Of a stretch of DNA of 64,000 bases, positions 23,836 to 31,579 are shown piece by piece; within the stretch, counting starts at the first letter, position 1; every line of letters starts with the position of its first letter. Source of the DNA: Nitrobacter sp051912485 (GTDB taxonomy: Bacteria > Pseudomonadota > Alphaproteobacteria > Rhizobiales > Xanthobacteraceae); the NCBI RefSeq assembly GCF_051912485.1, contig NZ_CP196822.1, forward strand, positions 3,410,001-3,474,000, given 5' to 3'. Position numbers and translations under genes: made by a program. The notes below the pieces were generated by a model that was not told the DNA's origin, made no database searches, and saw nothing but the letters and a program-made list of their open reading frames with translations.

Positions 23836-24009
23836 TCAGGCGGCGCCCAGCGCTGGGCAACGGTCTGCCCCCTCGTCGCGATACCGGCTCAACAACCGAT
23901 ACGTCTGCCGCGGCGTTATGTTCATCAGTCCGGCCGCAACGGCAACGCTCAGCCGTTTGCTATCCAACCGTGCCAGGACATCAAGACGATTCAGTTCGCG
24001 CTTGCTCAT
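23836..24009 (-). pseudogene. ISNCY-family transposase, N-terminal remnant
   Basis: Minus strand: MSKRELNRLDVLARLDSKRL, SVAVAAGLMNITPRQTYRLL and SRYRDEGADRCPALGAA. This is the helix-turn-helix start of ISNCY (IS1202-like) transposases; the gene is then cut off beside bhcD. With the IS5 remnant it brackets the bhc genes. Confidence 0.7.
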
Positions 24010-24776
24010 CAACACCCCGCTCATCTCCGAAGTTCCCAAAAGGACCAGAAACTGACATCTGAACTTTGCTTAGTGCTGACATTCTAGCTTTGCTGCTACA
24101 CGCGGATTCGCGCATCGAACCGTGATAGAACGTCCGCTTTGTGCCGATTGTGTTGAAAAAGTCCTTTTCGCTCATGACTGAAAATTCTCAAGACCGCTGG
24201 TGCGTTTCTCTCGCTGCGACGTGAGGGACCACATGAATTACCGCAAAAGCGACCGCTTGCCCTCGTATCGATTCTACCGTGCCTTGCAGCGGCAGAAATC
24301 GCCAATGCGCTACATTTGCGAGATTTTCGGCGTCCCGCGATTTTCGAGTTTTTCAACACAATCTGCCATGACCGGACATCCGCGGCCAGTTGGTTCATCC
24401 GAAAAATGCCACGAGAGGAAATCCTCACCGAACCGCTAAGCGCAGCGAGAGAGACGCGCAAAGTGCCAATGAACCGTTTCAGGGTAGATCAAGTGTCAGC
24501 ATCGCTGACCCGCCTCTGCAAAAAAATGCCAGATGGAAATGCATGGCCGATCGCAAGAAAACGGTCTACGCTTCGAGACGCTCGGTCGAAATGTGATGCT
24601 GACCTGGAGCCAACTCATTTTCAAAACTCCAGTCGCTATTGCTGTTACGACCGCGGTGGGATTTTTGTTCGCGCAACTGGCGTCGAGACAATCAGACTGG
24701 AACCCAACTTCAACACGTTGCATCGGCTCGTTCGGCGCGAAGCGCGGGATCAAACTTGGCAACGGGAGGAACGTCT
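24010..24776. other. Intergenic region with IS-derived sequence
   Basis: Near 24,140 to 24,180 the minus strand encodes DFFNTIGTKRTFYHGSMRES, a recurrent intergenic relic in this bacterial group, probably flanking IS elements. No other coding region is supported up to the serine hydrolase. Confidence 0.35.
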
Positions 24777-25976
24777 ATGGGTAGCAACTTGAAAAGCGCA
24801 TGTGACGGGATCCTTCAAAAGGTCGTGACTGGCAAGGACTGCGTTCCCGGCGTAGTGGCGATGATTACGGATCGTTCGGCCAACATCTACGAAGGCGCCG
24901 CCGGCGAGCGTATCCTTGGCGCTGGTCAGGCAATGACGACAGATACCGTCTTCGCGATCTTCTCGACCACAAAAGCGATCACCGGGACAGCGGTCCTGCA
25001 ATGCGTCGAGGAAGGCAAGCTCGACCTGGACGCTCCGGCCAAAACCTACGTTCCCGACATCCGCAAGCTCGAGGTGCTCGACGGGTTCGACGCTGACGGC
25101 AGGCCAAAGCTGCGGGCGCCGAAGCGCGACATCACCACCCGCATGCTGATGCTGCACACCGCCGGCCTTGGCTACGACTTCTTCAACGCCAATTACCTGC
25201 GCTTGGCGCAGGAGCACGGCCAGCCAAGCGTGATTACCTGCTCGAAGGCGTCACTGATGACGCCGCTGATCTTCGATCCCGGCGACAAATGGGAATATGG
25301 CAGCAACATCGATTGGTGCGGCCAAATTGTCGAGAGCATCCGCGGCAAGCGCCTCGGCGAGGTAATGACGGAGCGGATTTTTGCGCCGCTCGGCATGCAG
25401 GACATCACCTTTTCGCTGACCCCTTCGATGCGTGCGCGCCTCGCCACCATCCACCAGCGCGAGGCCGACGGATCGCTGACTCCCCTTCCCGATCTGCAAC
25501 TGCCGCCTAAGCCGGAAGTCCACATGGGCGGCCACGGTCTCTACGGCTCGATCGGCGAGTACATGAAATTCATCCGCATGTGGCTGAACGACGGGGCGGG
25601 ACCGCAGGGCCGCGTGCTCAAGAAAGAGACGGTCGAGTCCGCCGTCCGCAACGGCCTGCAGGCGCACCAGGCCGTCACGATGCTACCCGGTGTCATTCCG
25701 ACGCTGTCGAACGATGCCGAGTTCTTCCCCGGTCTGAAGAAATCCTGGTGCTTCACCTTCATGGTGAACGACGAGGACGCGCCAACCGGCCGGCCGGCCG
25801 GCGCGATTGGCTGGGCCGGGCTCGCCAACACGTTCTACTGGATCGACCGCAAGAACGGGGTCGGCGGGTATTGGGCGACGCAGATCCTGCCGTTTGGCGA
25901 CCCGACTTCGTTCGGTGGCTACCTGGAATTCGAGACGGCCGCCTATGCGACCGGCGAGGCGCGCGCCGCAGCATAG
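24777..25976 (+). CDS. Class C beta-lactamase-fold serine hydrolase / esterase
   Basis: 399 residues. The nucleophile motif S-x-x-K is FSTTKAITG (Ser63, Lys66); the second motif is WEYGSNIDW (Tyr174); the region GGHGLYGS likely supplies the third (H-x-G). No signal peptide is present, so it is cytosolic, which fits family VIII esterases rather than penicillin-binding enzymes. A Baeyer-Villiger monooxygenase pseudogene follows and is preceded by the identical 16-base segment CAACGGGAGGAACGTC (24760-24775 and 26153-26168), so the two were probably a ketone-to-ester-to-alcohol/acid degradation pair. Start ATG 24777 follows GGGAGG. The gene is full length; its true ester substrate is unknown. Confidence 0.8.
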   Translation: MGSNLKSACDGILQKVVTGKDCVPGVVAMITDRSANIYEGAAGERILGAGQAMTTDTVFAIFSTTKAITGTAVLQCVEEGKLDLDAPAKTYVPDIRKLEVLDGFDADGRPKLRAPKRDITTRMLMLHTAGLGYDFFNANYLRLAQEHGQPSVITCSKASLMTPLIFDPGDKWEYGSNIDWCGQIVESIRGKRLGEVMTERIFAPLGMQDITFSLTPSMRARLATIHQREADGSLTPLPDLQLPPKPEVHMGGHGLYGSIGEYMKFIRMWLNDGAGPQGRVLKKETVESAVRNGLQAHQAVTMLPGVIPTLSNDAEFFPGLKKSWCFTFMVNDEDAPTGRPAGAIGWAGLANTFYWIDRKNGVGGYWATQILPFGDPTSFGGYLEFETAAYATGEARAAA

Positions 25977-26168
25977 TGCTGGGCAAGCGCGGCCTAACTG
26001 CGCCATGGTGCGCGCCGCGTTCGAAACTCAAGAGAGAGCGACGGCGGCGTCGTGAGCGCGTGCTTTGCGATGGTGCCGCAGCATGCCTGCTGTTCGCGCA
26101 GATCGGCGTCTACGCATGGCAAGAAGCCGACTGAACTAAAGATGTGTGCTCACAACGGGAGGAACGTC

Positions 26169-26665
26169 ATGACGAATGTGCAAGGCCAACCCCAGACGGC
26201 TGGCGCGAAAAGCCAACTTCGATGCCGTCATCATCAGCGCCGGATTCTCCGGCATGTACATGCTGCATTCGCTACGCGACAAGCTTGACCTGAACGTCAC
26301 GGTGTTCGAGGCTGGCGACAGCGTCGGCGGTACCTGGTATTGGAATCGCTATTCCGGCGCACGCTGCGATTCCGACAGCTACATCTACTGTTACACGTTC
26401 GACAAGAACCTGTTGCAGGAATGGAACTGGTCCGAGCGCTATCCAGAGCAAGACGAGGTCCTGCGCTACCTCGAGCACTGCGCCGAGCGCTTCGACCTGA
26501 AGCCTGACATCCAGTTTGGCAAGAGCGTCGTCGAAGTCGTCTTCGATGACGACACCGAATTGTGGACCGTGCGCACCGACAAGGGCGACACCGTCACGGC
26601 GCGCTTTGTCATCCCGGCCGTCGGTGCCCTGTACGACCGCCAACATGCCGCCGATCAAGGGGCTG
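26169..26665 (+). pseudogene. Flavin-dependent Baeyer-Villiger monooxygenase, 5' part
   Basis: ATG 26169 with GGGAGG upstream starts MTNVQGQPQTAGAK. The frame then shifts and reads NFDAVIISAGFSGMYMLHSL (FAD Rossmann motif, with S replacing the first conserved G of GxGxxG), FEAGDSVGGTWYWNRYSGAR, NLLQEWNWSERYPEQDEVLR and a segment ending AVGALYD. A second frameshift leads to NMPPIKGLS. This is the first third of a BVMO; the NADPH domain and C-terminus are absent, replaced by unrelated sequence from about 26,665. The enzyme would have inserted oxygen next to a ketone to form an ester, which suits the esterase gene upstream. Confidence 0.8.
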
Positions 26666-26764
26666 AGCATACTATGTGGTGTATGCACCCTGTGAATCGG
26701 CACCGGGGTCAGATCGCTGCAGGTGCCGGCAGTAACGCCATAAAGACAATCGAAAAAAAGCCGA
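26666..26764. other. Breakpoint sequence after the monooxygenase remnant
   Basis: Contains TGTGAATCGGCACCGGGGTC, which looks like the end of an IS21-type element, although no repeat partner was found. Confidence 0.3.
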
Positions 26765-26808
26765 TCGGAGTGGGGTCACGATCGGCGCCGATCGTGACCC
26801 CACTCCGA
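26765..26808. repeat. Perfect 44-bp palindrome
   Basis: The sequence from 26765 is identical to its own reverse complement. Each 22-base arm is TCGGAGTGGGGTCACGATCG plus GC, with the dyad axis between 26786 and 26787. No bases are unpaired in the middle. Confidence 0.9.
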
Positions 26809-27596
26809 CGTAGATTCCGTTACTTCTCACAAGGAGTTACCGCTGCAGCTTCAAGGGGCTTTGTTCAGCGCCGGTTTACACGTAGATCGCGGCCAGAGCC
26901 AGAAGTCGCCGCGCCTGCGGCCCATCTTTCGACCGCCTGGCAGCGGACCGTGTCGTCTGCGCATTAAAATCAGCTCGGAGTGGCAGGGGCGACATGGCGA
27001 ACCTCCCTCGTTCGCATGTTGAATCAGCCCGCCGCTGATTTGAAAAGCCCCACAGAGTCACGCTCTCCGAGATTTGGTATTAGATGAGATGGTCGCCGAA
27101 TTGCCGCCGCCGATCGACAAGGTGTGGCGCCACTGTGAAACACTGGCACCCGCGGCCGGACGGTGACCGAAGGTGAAGCTTGCCGACTTCGCGAGCATGT
27201 CGCGGAGCCAGTCAATCTTGACCAGCGTCGGAAGCCGGGAGAACTTGAGCGCTTGGCGGTCTCTTTGCTGGCGTCAGCAAAACCGCTCGACAAGCTGTCC
27301 GGCCGTTCGGCGTTTTGTTGTCCTCGCTCCGAGAAGATCAGGGCGAAGCACTGCAACTCCGCTTTGCCATCTGACTGACCCGCAAAAACCAGAATCAACG
27401 GCCGATTTCGATTCGACGGCGGCTTCGCAGAAGTGCTCTCGCCAAATGCGCGCCGTCGTGCTCACATTGCGGATTCCCGGATACTGGTTAATCTCCTCCT
27501 TGGCTTCCAGATTCCAGCGATGAACTAAGCCAATCGGCCGTTTCCGAACTTCGTGTCCGGTCGCTGCTCATCGGGCCGCTTCAAGGAGAGGGTTGA
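26809..27596. other. Intergenic region, no gene supported
   Basis: Open frames on both strands are short and lack recognised domains or ribosome-binding sites. The block separates the monooxygenase remnant from the next intact gene. Confidence 0.35.
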
Positions 27597-28781
27597 ATGC
27601 AAGGTCTCTTCAGTACCAAAAAGCCAAAAAAACTCCTTCATCCATCATTTCAAATCCTTCAGAGCTCGCCGCGAAATAAGTCGACCCGGCGACTCATGAA
27701 CGACGCGTTTGCGCGCCTGACCGAAAAGGATGGCAATTTTGTCGAGCAATTCCAAACCACCGGGTTCAACACGCGTACATTTGAACTCTACGTAAGCGAG
27801 CTACTACATGCTGAAGGTTTCAAATTCGAAGGTAAAGAGCCCCAACCGGACTTTTGTGTCAGCAAGAACGGCACAAGCATCGCCATAGAATGCACGACAG
27901 CGAACCCGACCGGCGACGGCAAAGGCGGCATGCACGTCTACGAAGGCACCAACGAGAAGGACCGTGACATCGAAGGCCTACGCGAGCGTCAGGAAAACGA
28001 AGTGCCTATCAAGATCGCGGGTGCGCTCAGAAGCAAGATGCTCCACCGATTGGATAGGAAAAAGGATCCGAAGGCGTACTGGGAGTTGCCACACGTAGCC
28101 GGGAAGCCATTCATCCTGGCCATTCAGACCTTCCACGAACATGGCGCCCTCGGCTTTTCGAACGCCGCGGTCGTCCGATATCTCTACGGCATAGAGCACT
28201 CGCCAACATGGGACGACGCCGGAAATCTCGTCATTAATGCGGAACGGGTGTTCGAGCATGCGTATGAAGGTCGGGTTATTCCCGCTGGATTTTTTTCACT
28301 TCCTGACTCCGAGAACGTGTCTGCCGTCTTATGGACGAACGCGGGTACCGTCGCGAAGTTCACGCGCATGGCACTTGCGGGACCTTACCCCGATGGAGAA
28401 TTGACCGATCTCCGCTACGGCACTGCTTTCGACTTCGACCCGAACGCGCACGCACCGCTCCCGTTCGCGTATATCGTCGGCGACGAAGGAGCTCCCGAAG
28501 AAACTTGGGGGCAGGAGGCGAACCTCTTCCACAACCCACATGCCAAATATCCTGTTCCCAGAGACTTGTTTGACACGGTTACGGATTCACAGTGTACCGA
28601 TGGTCAATACAGCGACGTCATCAAATCTGACTTCTCGCCGATCATGTCGATGTCGATGTTGATTAGCGGACCCGGTCACCGCCGATTGGCGGTCGAGAGG
28701 GGAGAGCAGGTTCTAGCCGCTTTAGAGGAGGTATACGCGCCGCTGGAGGAGAAGCGGGGCTCTTCACAGCCGCAAAAGTGA
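27597..28781 (+). CDS. Protein of unknown function with a PD-(D/E)xK-like patch (394 aa)
   Basis: ATG 27597 with GGAGAGGG nine bases upstream. After a basic N-terminus, residues about 63-105 read FELYVSELLHAEGFKFEGKE, PDFCVSKNGTSIAIECTTAN. The order helix, strand, P-D-F, strand with I-A-I-E-C resembles the core of PD-(D/E)xK nucleases, except that the usual Lys two residues after the Glu is Thr. The remainder, including PFILAIQTFHEHGALGFSNA and TWDDAGNLVINAERVFEHAY, is alpha/beta and lacks repeats or membrane segments. Homologues with the phrase P-D-F ... V-A-I-E-A-T-T-x-N-P occur in Bradyrhizobium as uncharacterised proteins. No partner gene is nearby. Function unknown; a nuclease-fold origin is inference. 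Confidence 0.7.
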   Translation: MQGLFSTKKPKKLLHPSFQILQSSPRNKSTRRLMNDAFARLTEKDGNFVEQFQTTGFNTRTFELYVSELLHAEGFKFEGKEPQPDFCVSKNGTSIAIECTTANPTGDGKGGMHVYEGTNEKDRDIEGLRERQENEVPIKIAGALRSKMLHRLDRKKDPKAYWELPHVAGKPFILAIQTFHEHGALGFSNAAVVRYLYGIEHSPTWDDAGNLVINAERVFEHAYEGRVIPAGFFSLPDSENVSAVLWTNAGTVAKFTRMALAGPYPDGELTDLRYGTAFDFDPNAHAPLPFAYIVGDEGAPEETWGQEANLFHNPHAKYPVPRDLFDTVTDSQCTDGQYSDVIKSDFSPIMSMSMLISGPGHRRLAVERGEQVLAALEEVYAPLEEKRGSSQPQK

Positions 28782-29503
28782 CTCCGGCGCATCCAAGACG
28801 GCTACGAGCTTCGGCTGCGCTTCTGGCTCTCCCTAACGCTCCACAGGTCTCGCTCGGTCGTACGGTTTCTTCTGCACAATCGGAGCGACACTCATCGTTG
28901 TCGACCTTGCCGCGCTTCAGCGGACGGACGCCATGCCTCAATTGTGGATCGGCCATGAATTTTCGATCTTGGATTCCACGGAGAAGTGAAATTCCTTGAT
29001 CCGCCCTGCTTCGAGCACGGAAGCATATCCGAGAACTGCGCGCGCGTAACCTCAAGGGAGACATGGAGATAGGGGCAGGCGCTCGGCCATGAAACAGATG
29101 GCCTGCGTCGGGCAGCCTCCAGTCGCATGGCGTCGGCGCCATGATTATGACGACACGGGCCAGGCAAACCGCGCGTCAGGTGCGGTAAGGCTCCCGGCAT
29201 TATCGTGTATGTAAATTCGACCGACCGGCGCTGTTCACCAGGTTGAGCGGTCTGCCCGACGTTTGCGGTACAGCTTCCCTGGATCTCGCCGCGCCACTTT
29301 TGATCTGCTTCGCTTTCGCGCTCGTTCGGGTCAAGGCGATGGGAATGGCCCCGACCGTGTTGGCGATCTATATGGCGGCGAGGCCATCGCGGTTCCTGGT
29401 TAGTGAACCAAAATCGCAGCGCCGGCATCGATCCTCCGCCAATTCGCGATGGAGCTTATTGGACCGACGTTAGGTTGCGGGGTCAGACGCCAATCTCGTC
29501 CGA
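28782..29503. other. Intergenic region, no gene supported
   Basis: No frame shows both a start signal and a recognised domain; codon pattern is irregular on both strands. Likely decayed accessory DNA. Confidence 0.35.
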
Positions 29504-30787
29504 TTACGGATCGGATACGGCGACAGTGGGATCGTCGGCGCGGACCGACGACTCGAACTTGCTCGGATCCACGTGTTTGTGCTGGGCCCATTCCACCAGG
29601 TTCTGCGGTCGATAGGTCGGATCGGCGCGCCAGCGCTTGAAGACGTTGGCGTCGATGGTCTCGTTGACGTTCGTGTGAGTGCCGTCGTCGCGCACATCCG
29701 GCGCAGCGCCGATGGTCCGGAAGAACGGGCGGGAGACGACCGAGTAGGCTCCGTACATGAACTCCTTGTAGGAGTCCTTGATCTGCGCGGTGACGTCGTC
29801 GCCGTCTAGGTCGACTTCGGACCGGAACGTCAGCCCCTGTGATTCCGCCTTCTTCATCAGCCAGCGCAGCGGAGGCTGCGCGAGCAGATCGGTCTCGTAG
29901 CCGCCGCCGACGTTGGCGTGCGCACCCACGAACCACCGCTGTTCGACGCTCGAAAGCGATCGCGGCTTGGCGGTGCTGCGATGGACGTCCCAGATCGTGG
30001 GAGCGAACTTGGCGCGATGCTCGTCGATGGCGAGCGCGTGATAGCCGTTCTGGATCGGAAGCCGCAGGCCCGTCTGCAGATAGTCGAACTGTTTACTGCT
30101 GATGCCGGTGAAATCGCCCGCTGGGATGCCTATCGAGCCGACGGTGTCCCATACGCCGACCACTTTGATGTTCACGGGCCGCGCGTACTTGAGCAGCCAG
30201 CGTTCCTGAGGGGTCATCTTCGCCGTGTCGCCGTCCCTCTGCATCTGATTCAGCGTCCAGATCGTCCCCTCGTCGCCCCTCTTGTAGCGGTCGAAAAGCT
30301 CATTCACGCCGATAGGCGAGCCCTGCTGCAGTAGTCCGTCGATGGCGATCAGACCCGCAAGCGCTCTGGCCGTGTACGCGCCGCGGCTGAAGCCGAAGAT
30401 GAAGATCTCGTCTCCTTCCCGGTAGTTTTCGATCAGCCATTCGTAGGCCAGGCGGATGTTGTCATCGAGCCCCTGTCCGACGGCGCCGCCGAGAAAACCG
30501 TTCACGCCGACGGAGTAGTAGACCAACTGCGGCTTGCCGTCCTTGCTTATCGGCGCGCACAGAGAACGCATGCGCCAAACGTTCGTATTGGTGTCGACGC
30601 TGTTCCACGTACCGTCGAGGAAGACTGCAAGGCGCTTCGGCTGCTGATCCGTTTCGATGGAGTTCGACTGGTTGCCGCCCTTCTCTCCCGGACGACCGAT
30701 GAAGACGCCGATGGCGATCATACCAGCGACCGTGGCGAGGAGAATGATCGGATGCGCGATCCGCCAGATACGATGCCAAACCTTCAT
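29504..30787 (-). CDS. DUF2235 alpha/beta hydrolase (Tle1-like), membrane-anchored
   Basis: 427 residues. An N-terminal membrane helix (HPIILLATVAGMIAIGVFIG) is followed by the DUF2235 domain: RLAVFLDGTWN, the nucleophile elbow FGFSRGAYTAR (Ser134), VVGVWDTVGSIGIP, and AHANVGGGYE bearing the acid/base region. DUF2235 proteins include the Tle1 phospholipases of type VI secretion, but no secretion genes are near and this one is anchored, so a resident lipase or defence-type role is as likely. Start ATG 30787 overlaps the stop of the Cys-rich gene upstream (ATGA), meaning the two are made together. The protein is full length and undamaged. Confidence 0.82.
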   Translation of the reverse strand: MKVWHRIWRIAHPIILLATVAGMIAIGVFIGRPGEKGGNQSNSIETDQQPKRLAVFLDGTWNSVDTNTNVWRMRSLCAPISKDGKPQLVYYSVGVNGFLGGAVGQGLDDNIRLAYEWLIENYREGDEIFIFGFSRGAYTARALAGLIAIDGLLQQGSPIGVNELFDRYKRGDEGTIWTLNQMQRDGDTAKMTPQERWLLKYARPVNIKVVGVWDTVGSIGIPAGDFTGISSKQFDYLQTGLRLPIQNGYHALAIDEHRAKFAPTIWDVHRSTAKPRSLSSVEQRWFVGAHANVGGGYETDLLAQPPLRWLMKKAESQGLTFRSEVDLDGDDVTAQIKDSYKEFMYGAYSVVSRPFFRTIGAAPDVRDDGTHTNVNETIDANVFKRWRADPTYRPQNLVEWAQHKHVDPSKFESSVRADDPTVAVSDP

Positions 30788-31437
30788 GCCTTACCTCCGA
30801 ATTGTGCCGTGTGCGTTTCCGCGGCGGGCAACGTTCTTCCGTCGACAGTTGTCCCGTCTCCGGCCCGTAGCGGGCATTCCTTCATTGTCCCGCAGCACGC
30901 AACGCACCCGCGGAGCCCTCGCCAAAATTCATCGATCGATACGCGTCTTCGGTGCTCAAAAAGAATCGGGCAGCCCTGCCCAATGTCGCGGCAATCTCTT
31001 CGAAGCAACCTCCGGCCTCGTCGATCGGTGCGCCCGCAGATGCACGCGCTTCGTCCGTTCCGGAGCACACCATTCTTCGTGCTCACCCTGCTTACGCCAG
31101 CAGCGATGATGCCGGTGTCAAATGCAACCGCCTCGCGATAGACAGACCGCAGGCCAAGTTGATCGGCCGCATTCTCGGCGGCGAGCTCCCACTCGGCGGC
31201 CTCTCCATGCGAAAGCTGTCCTTCGCTCGGCCAAAATCCCGTTTCGACAGCCGTCTCCTGCCACAGGGCGAAGGCGTGGAGCTTTTTCCACCAGGCAGGC
31301 GCGGTCTCGTCCGTAATGCCCACGCCAGCTCGAAGACCAATGCAGAACGAGCCGTCCAAGTTGATATGCCGTTCGGGACATTCAGTGCCTGGGACGGGGG
31401 CACGATCCAGACGGCGCTCTCTACTGACGAGCTCGCA
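30784..31437 (-). CDS. Cys-rich protein with an E2-like catalytic motif, probably N-terminally truncated
   Basis: The open frame (up to 217 codons) follows TAA at 31438 and has no ATG/GTG/TTG before TTG 31357-31359. Early residues are GTECPERHINLDGSFCIGLR; H-x-N-x-x-G-x-x-C-x-x-x-L is the pattern around the active Cys of E2 ubiquitin-conjugating folds (H-P-N ... G-x-x-C-L). The C-terminal part is Cys-rich: SACICGRTDRRGRRLLRRDC, QGCPILFEHRRR and CVACCGTMKECPL, suggesting metal binding. If TTG 31359 is used, the H-x-N element is lost, so either an unusual start operates or the 5' end was deleted by the adjacent integration event. It is translationally coupled (ATGA) to the DUF2235 hydrolase. 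E2 relationship is inference from the motif. Confidence 0.55.
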   Translation of the reverse strand, partial: CELVSRERRLDRAPVPGTECPERHINLDGSFCIGLRAGVGITDETAPAWWKKLHAFALWQETAVETGFWPSEGQLSHGEAAEWELAAENAADQLGLRSVYREAVAFDTGIIAAGVSRVSTKNGVLRNGRSACICGRTDRRGRRLLRRDCRDIGQGCPILFEHRRRVSIDEFWRGLRGCVACCGTMKECPLRAGDGTTVDGRTLPAAETHTAQFGGKA

Positions 31438-31518
31438 TTAGCCCGCGCGTCTTACGCGTAACGGCTATGGTAACGTTAGGGAAATGGCGAAACGGAAGCT
31501 TTGATTCCGTTGAACAAA

Positions 31519-31542
31519 TGGCGCGCCCGAAGAGATTCGAAC
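31519..31542 (-). other. tRNA-Arg 3'-end fragment, probable attachment-site relic
   Basis: The complement reads GTTCGAATCTCTTCGGGCGC then GCCA: T-loop, T-stem, acceptor strand and CCA of a tRNA-Arg-type 3' end. No other part of a tRNA is present. Isolated 24-base 3' ends like this are left when integrative elements recombine with tRNA genes; the integrase gene ends 38 bases away. Confidence 0.6.
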
Positions 31543-31579
31543 TAGTCTGGGGCCTTCAAACCGCAAAATACACTCCAGA

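Noticed and set aside
29504..30787. Type VI secretion effector (Tle1)
   Set aside because: DUF2235 fits, but an N-terminal membrane anchor and the absence of vgrG, hcp, PAAR or immunity genes argue against a secreted toxin.
30952..31461. A 169-codon plus-strand gene opposite the Cys-rich E2-like gene
   Set aside because: No ribosome-binding site or domain; the minus strand shows clear motif structure and ATGA coupling.
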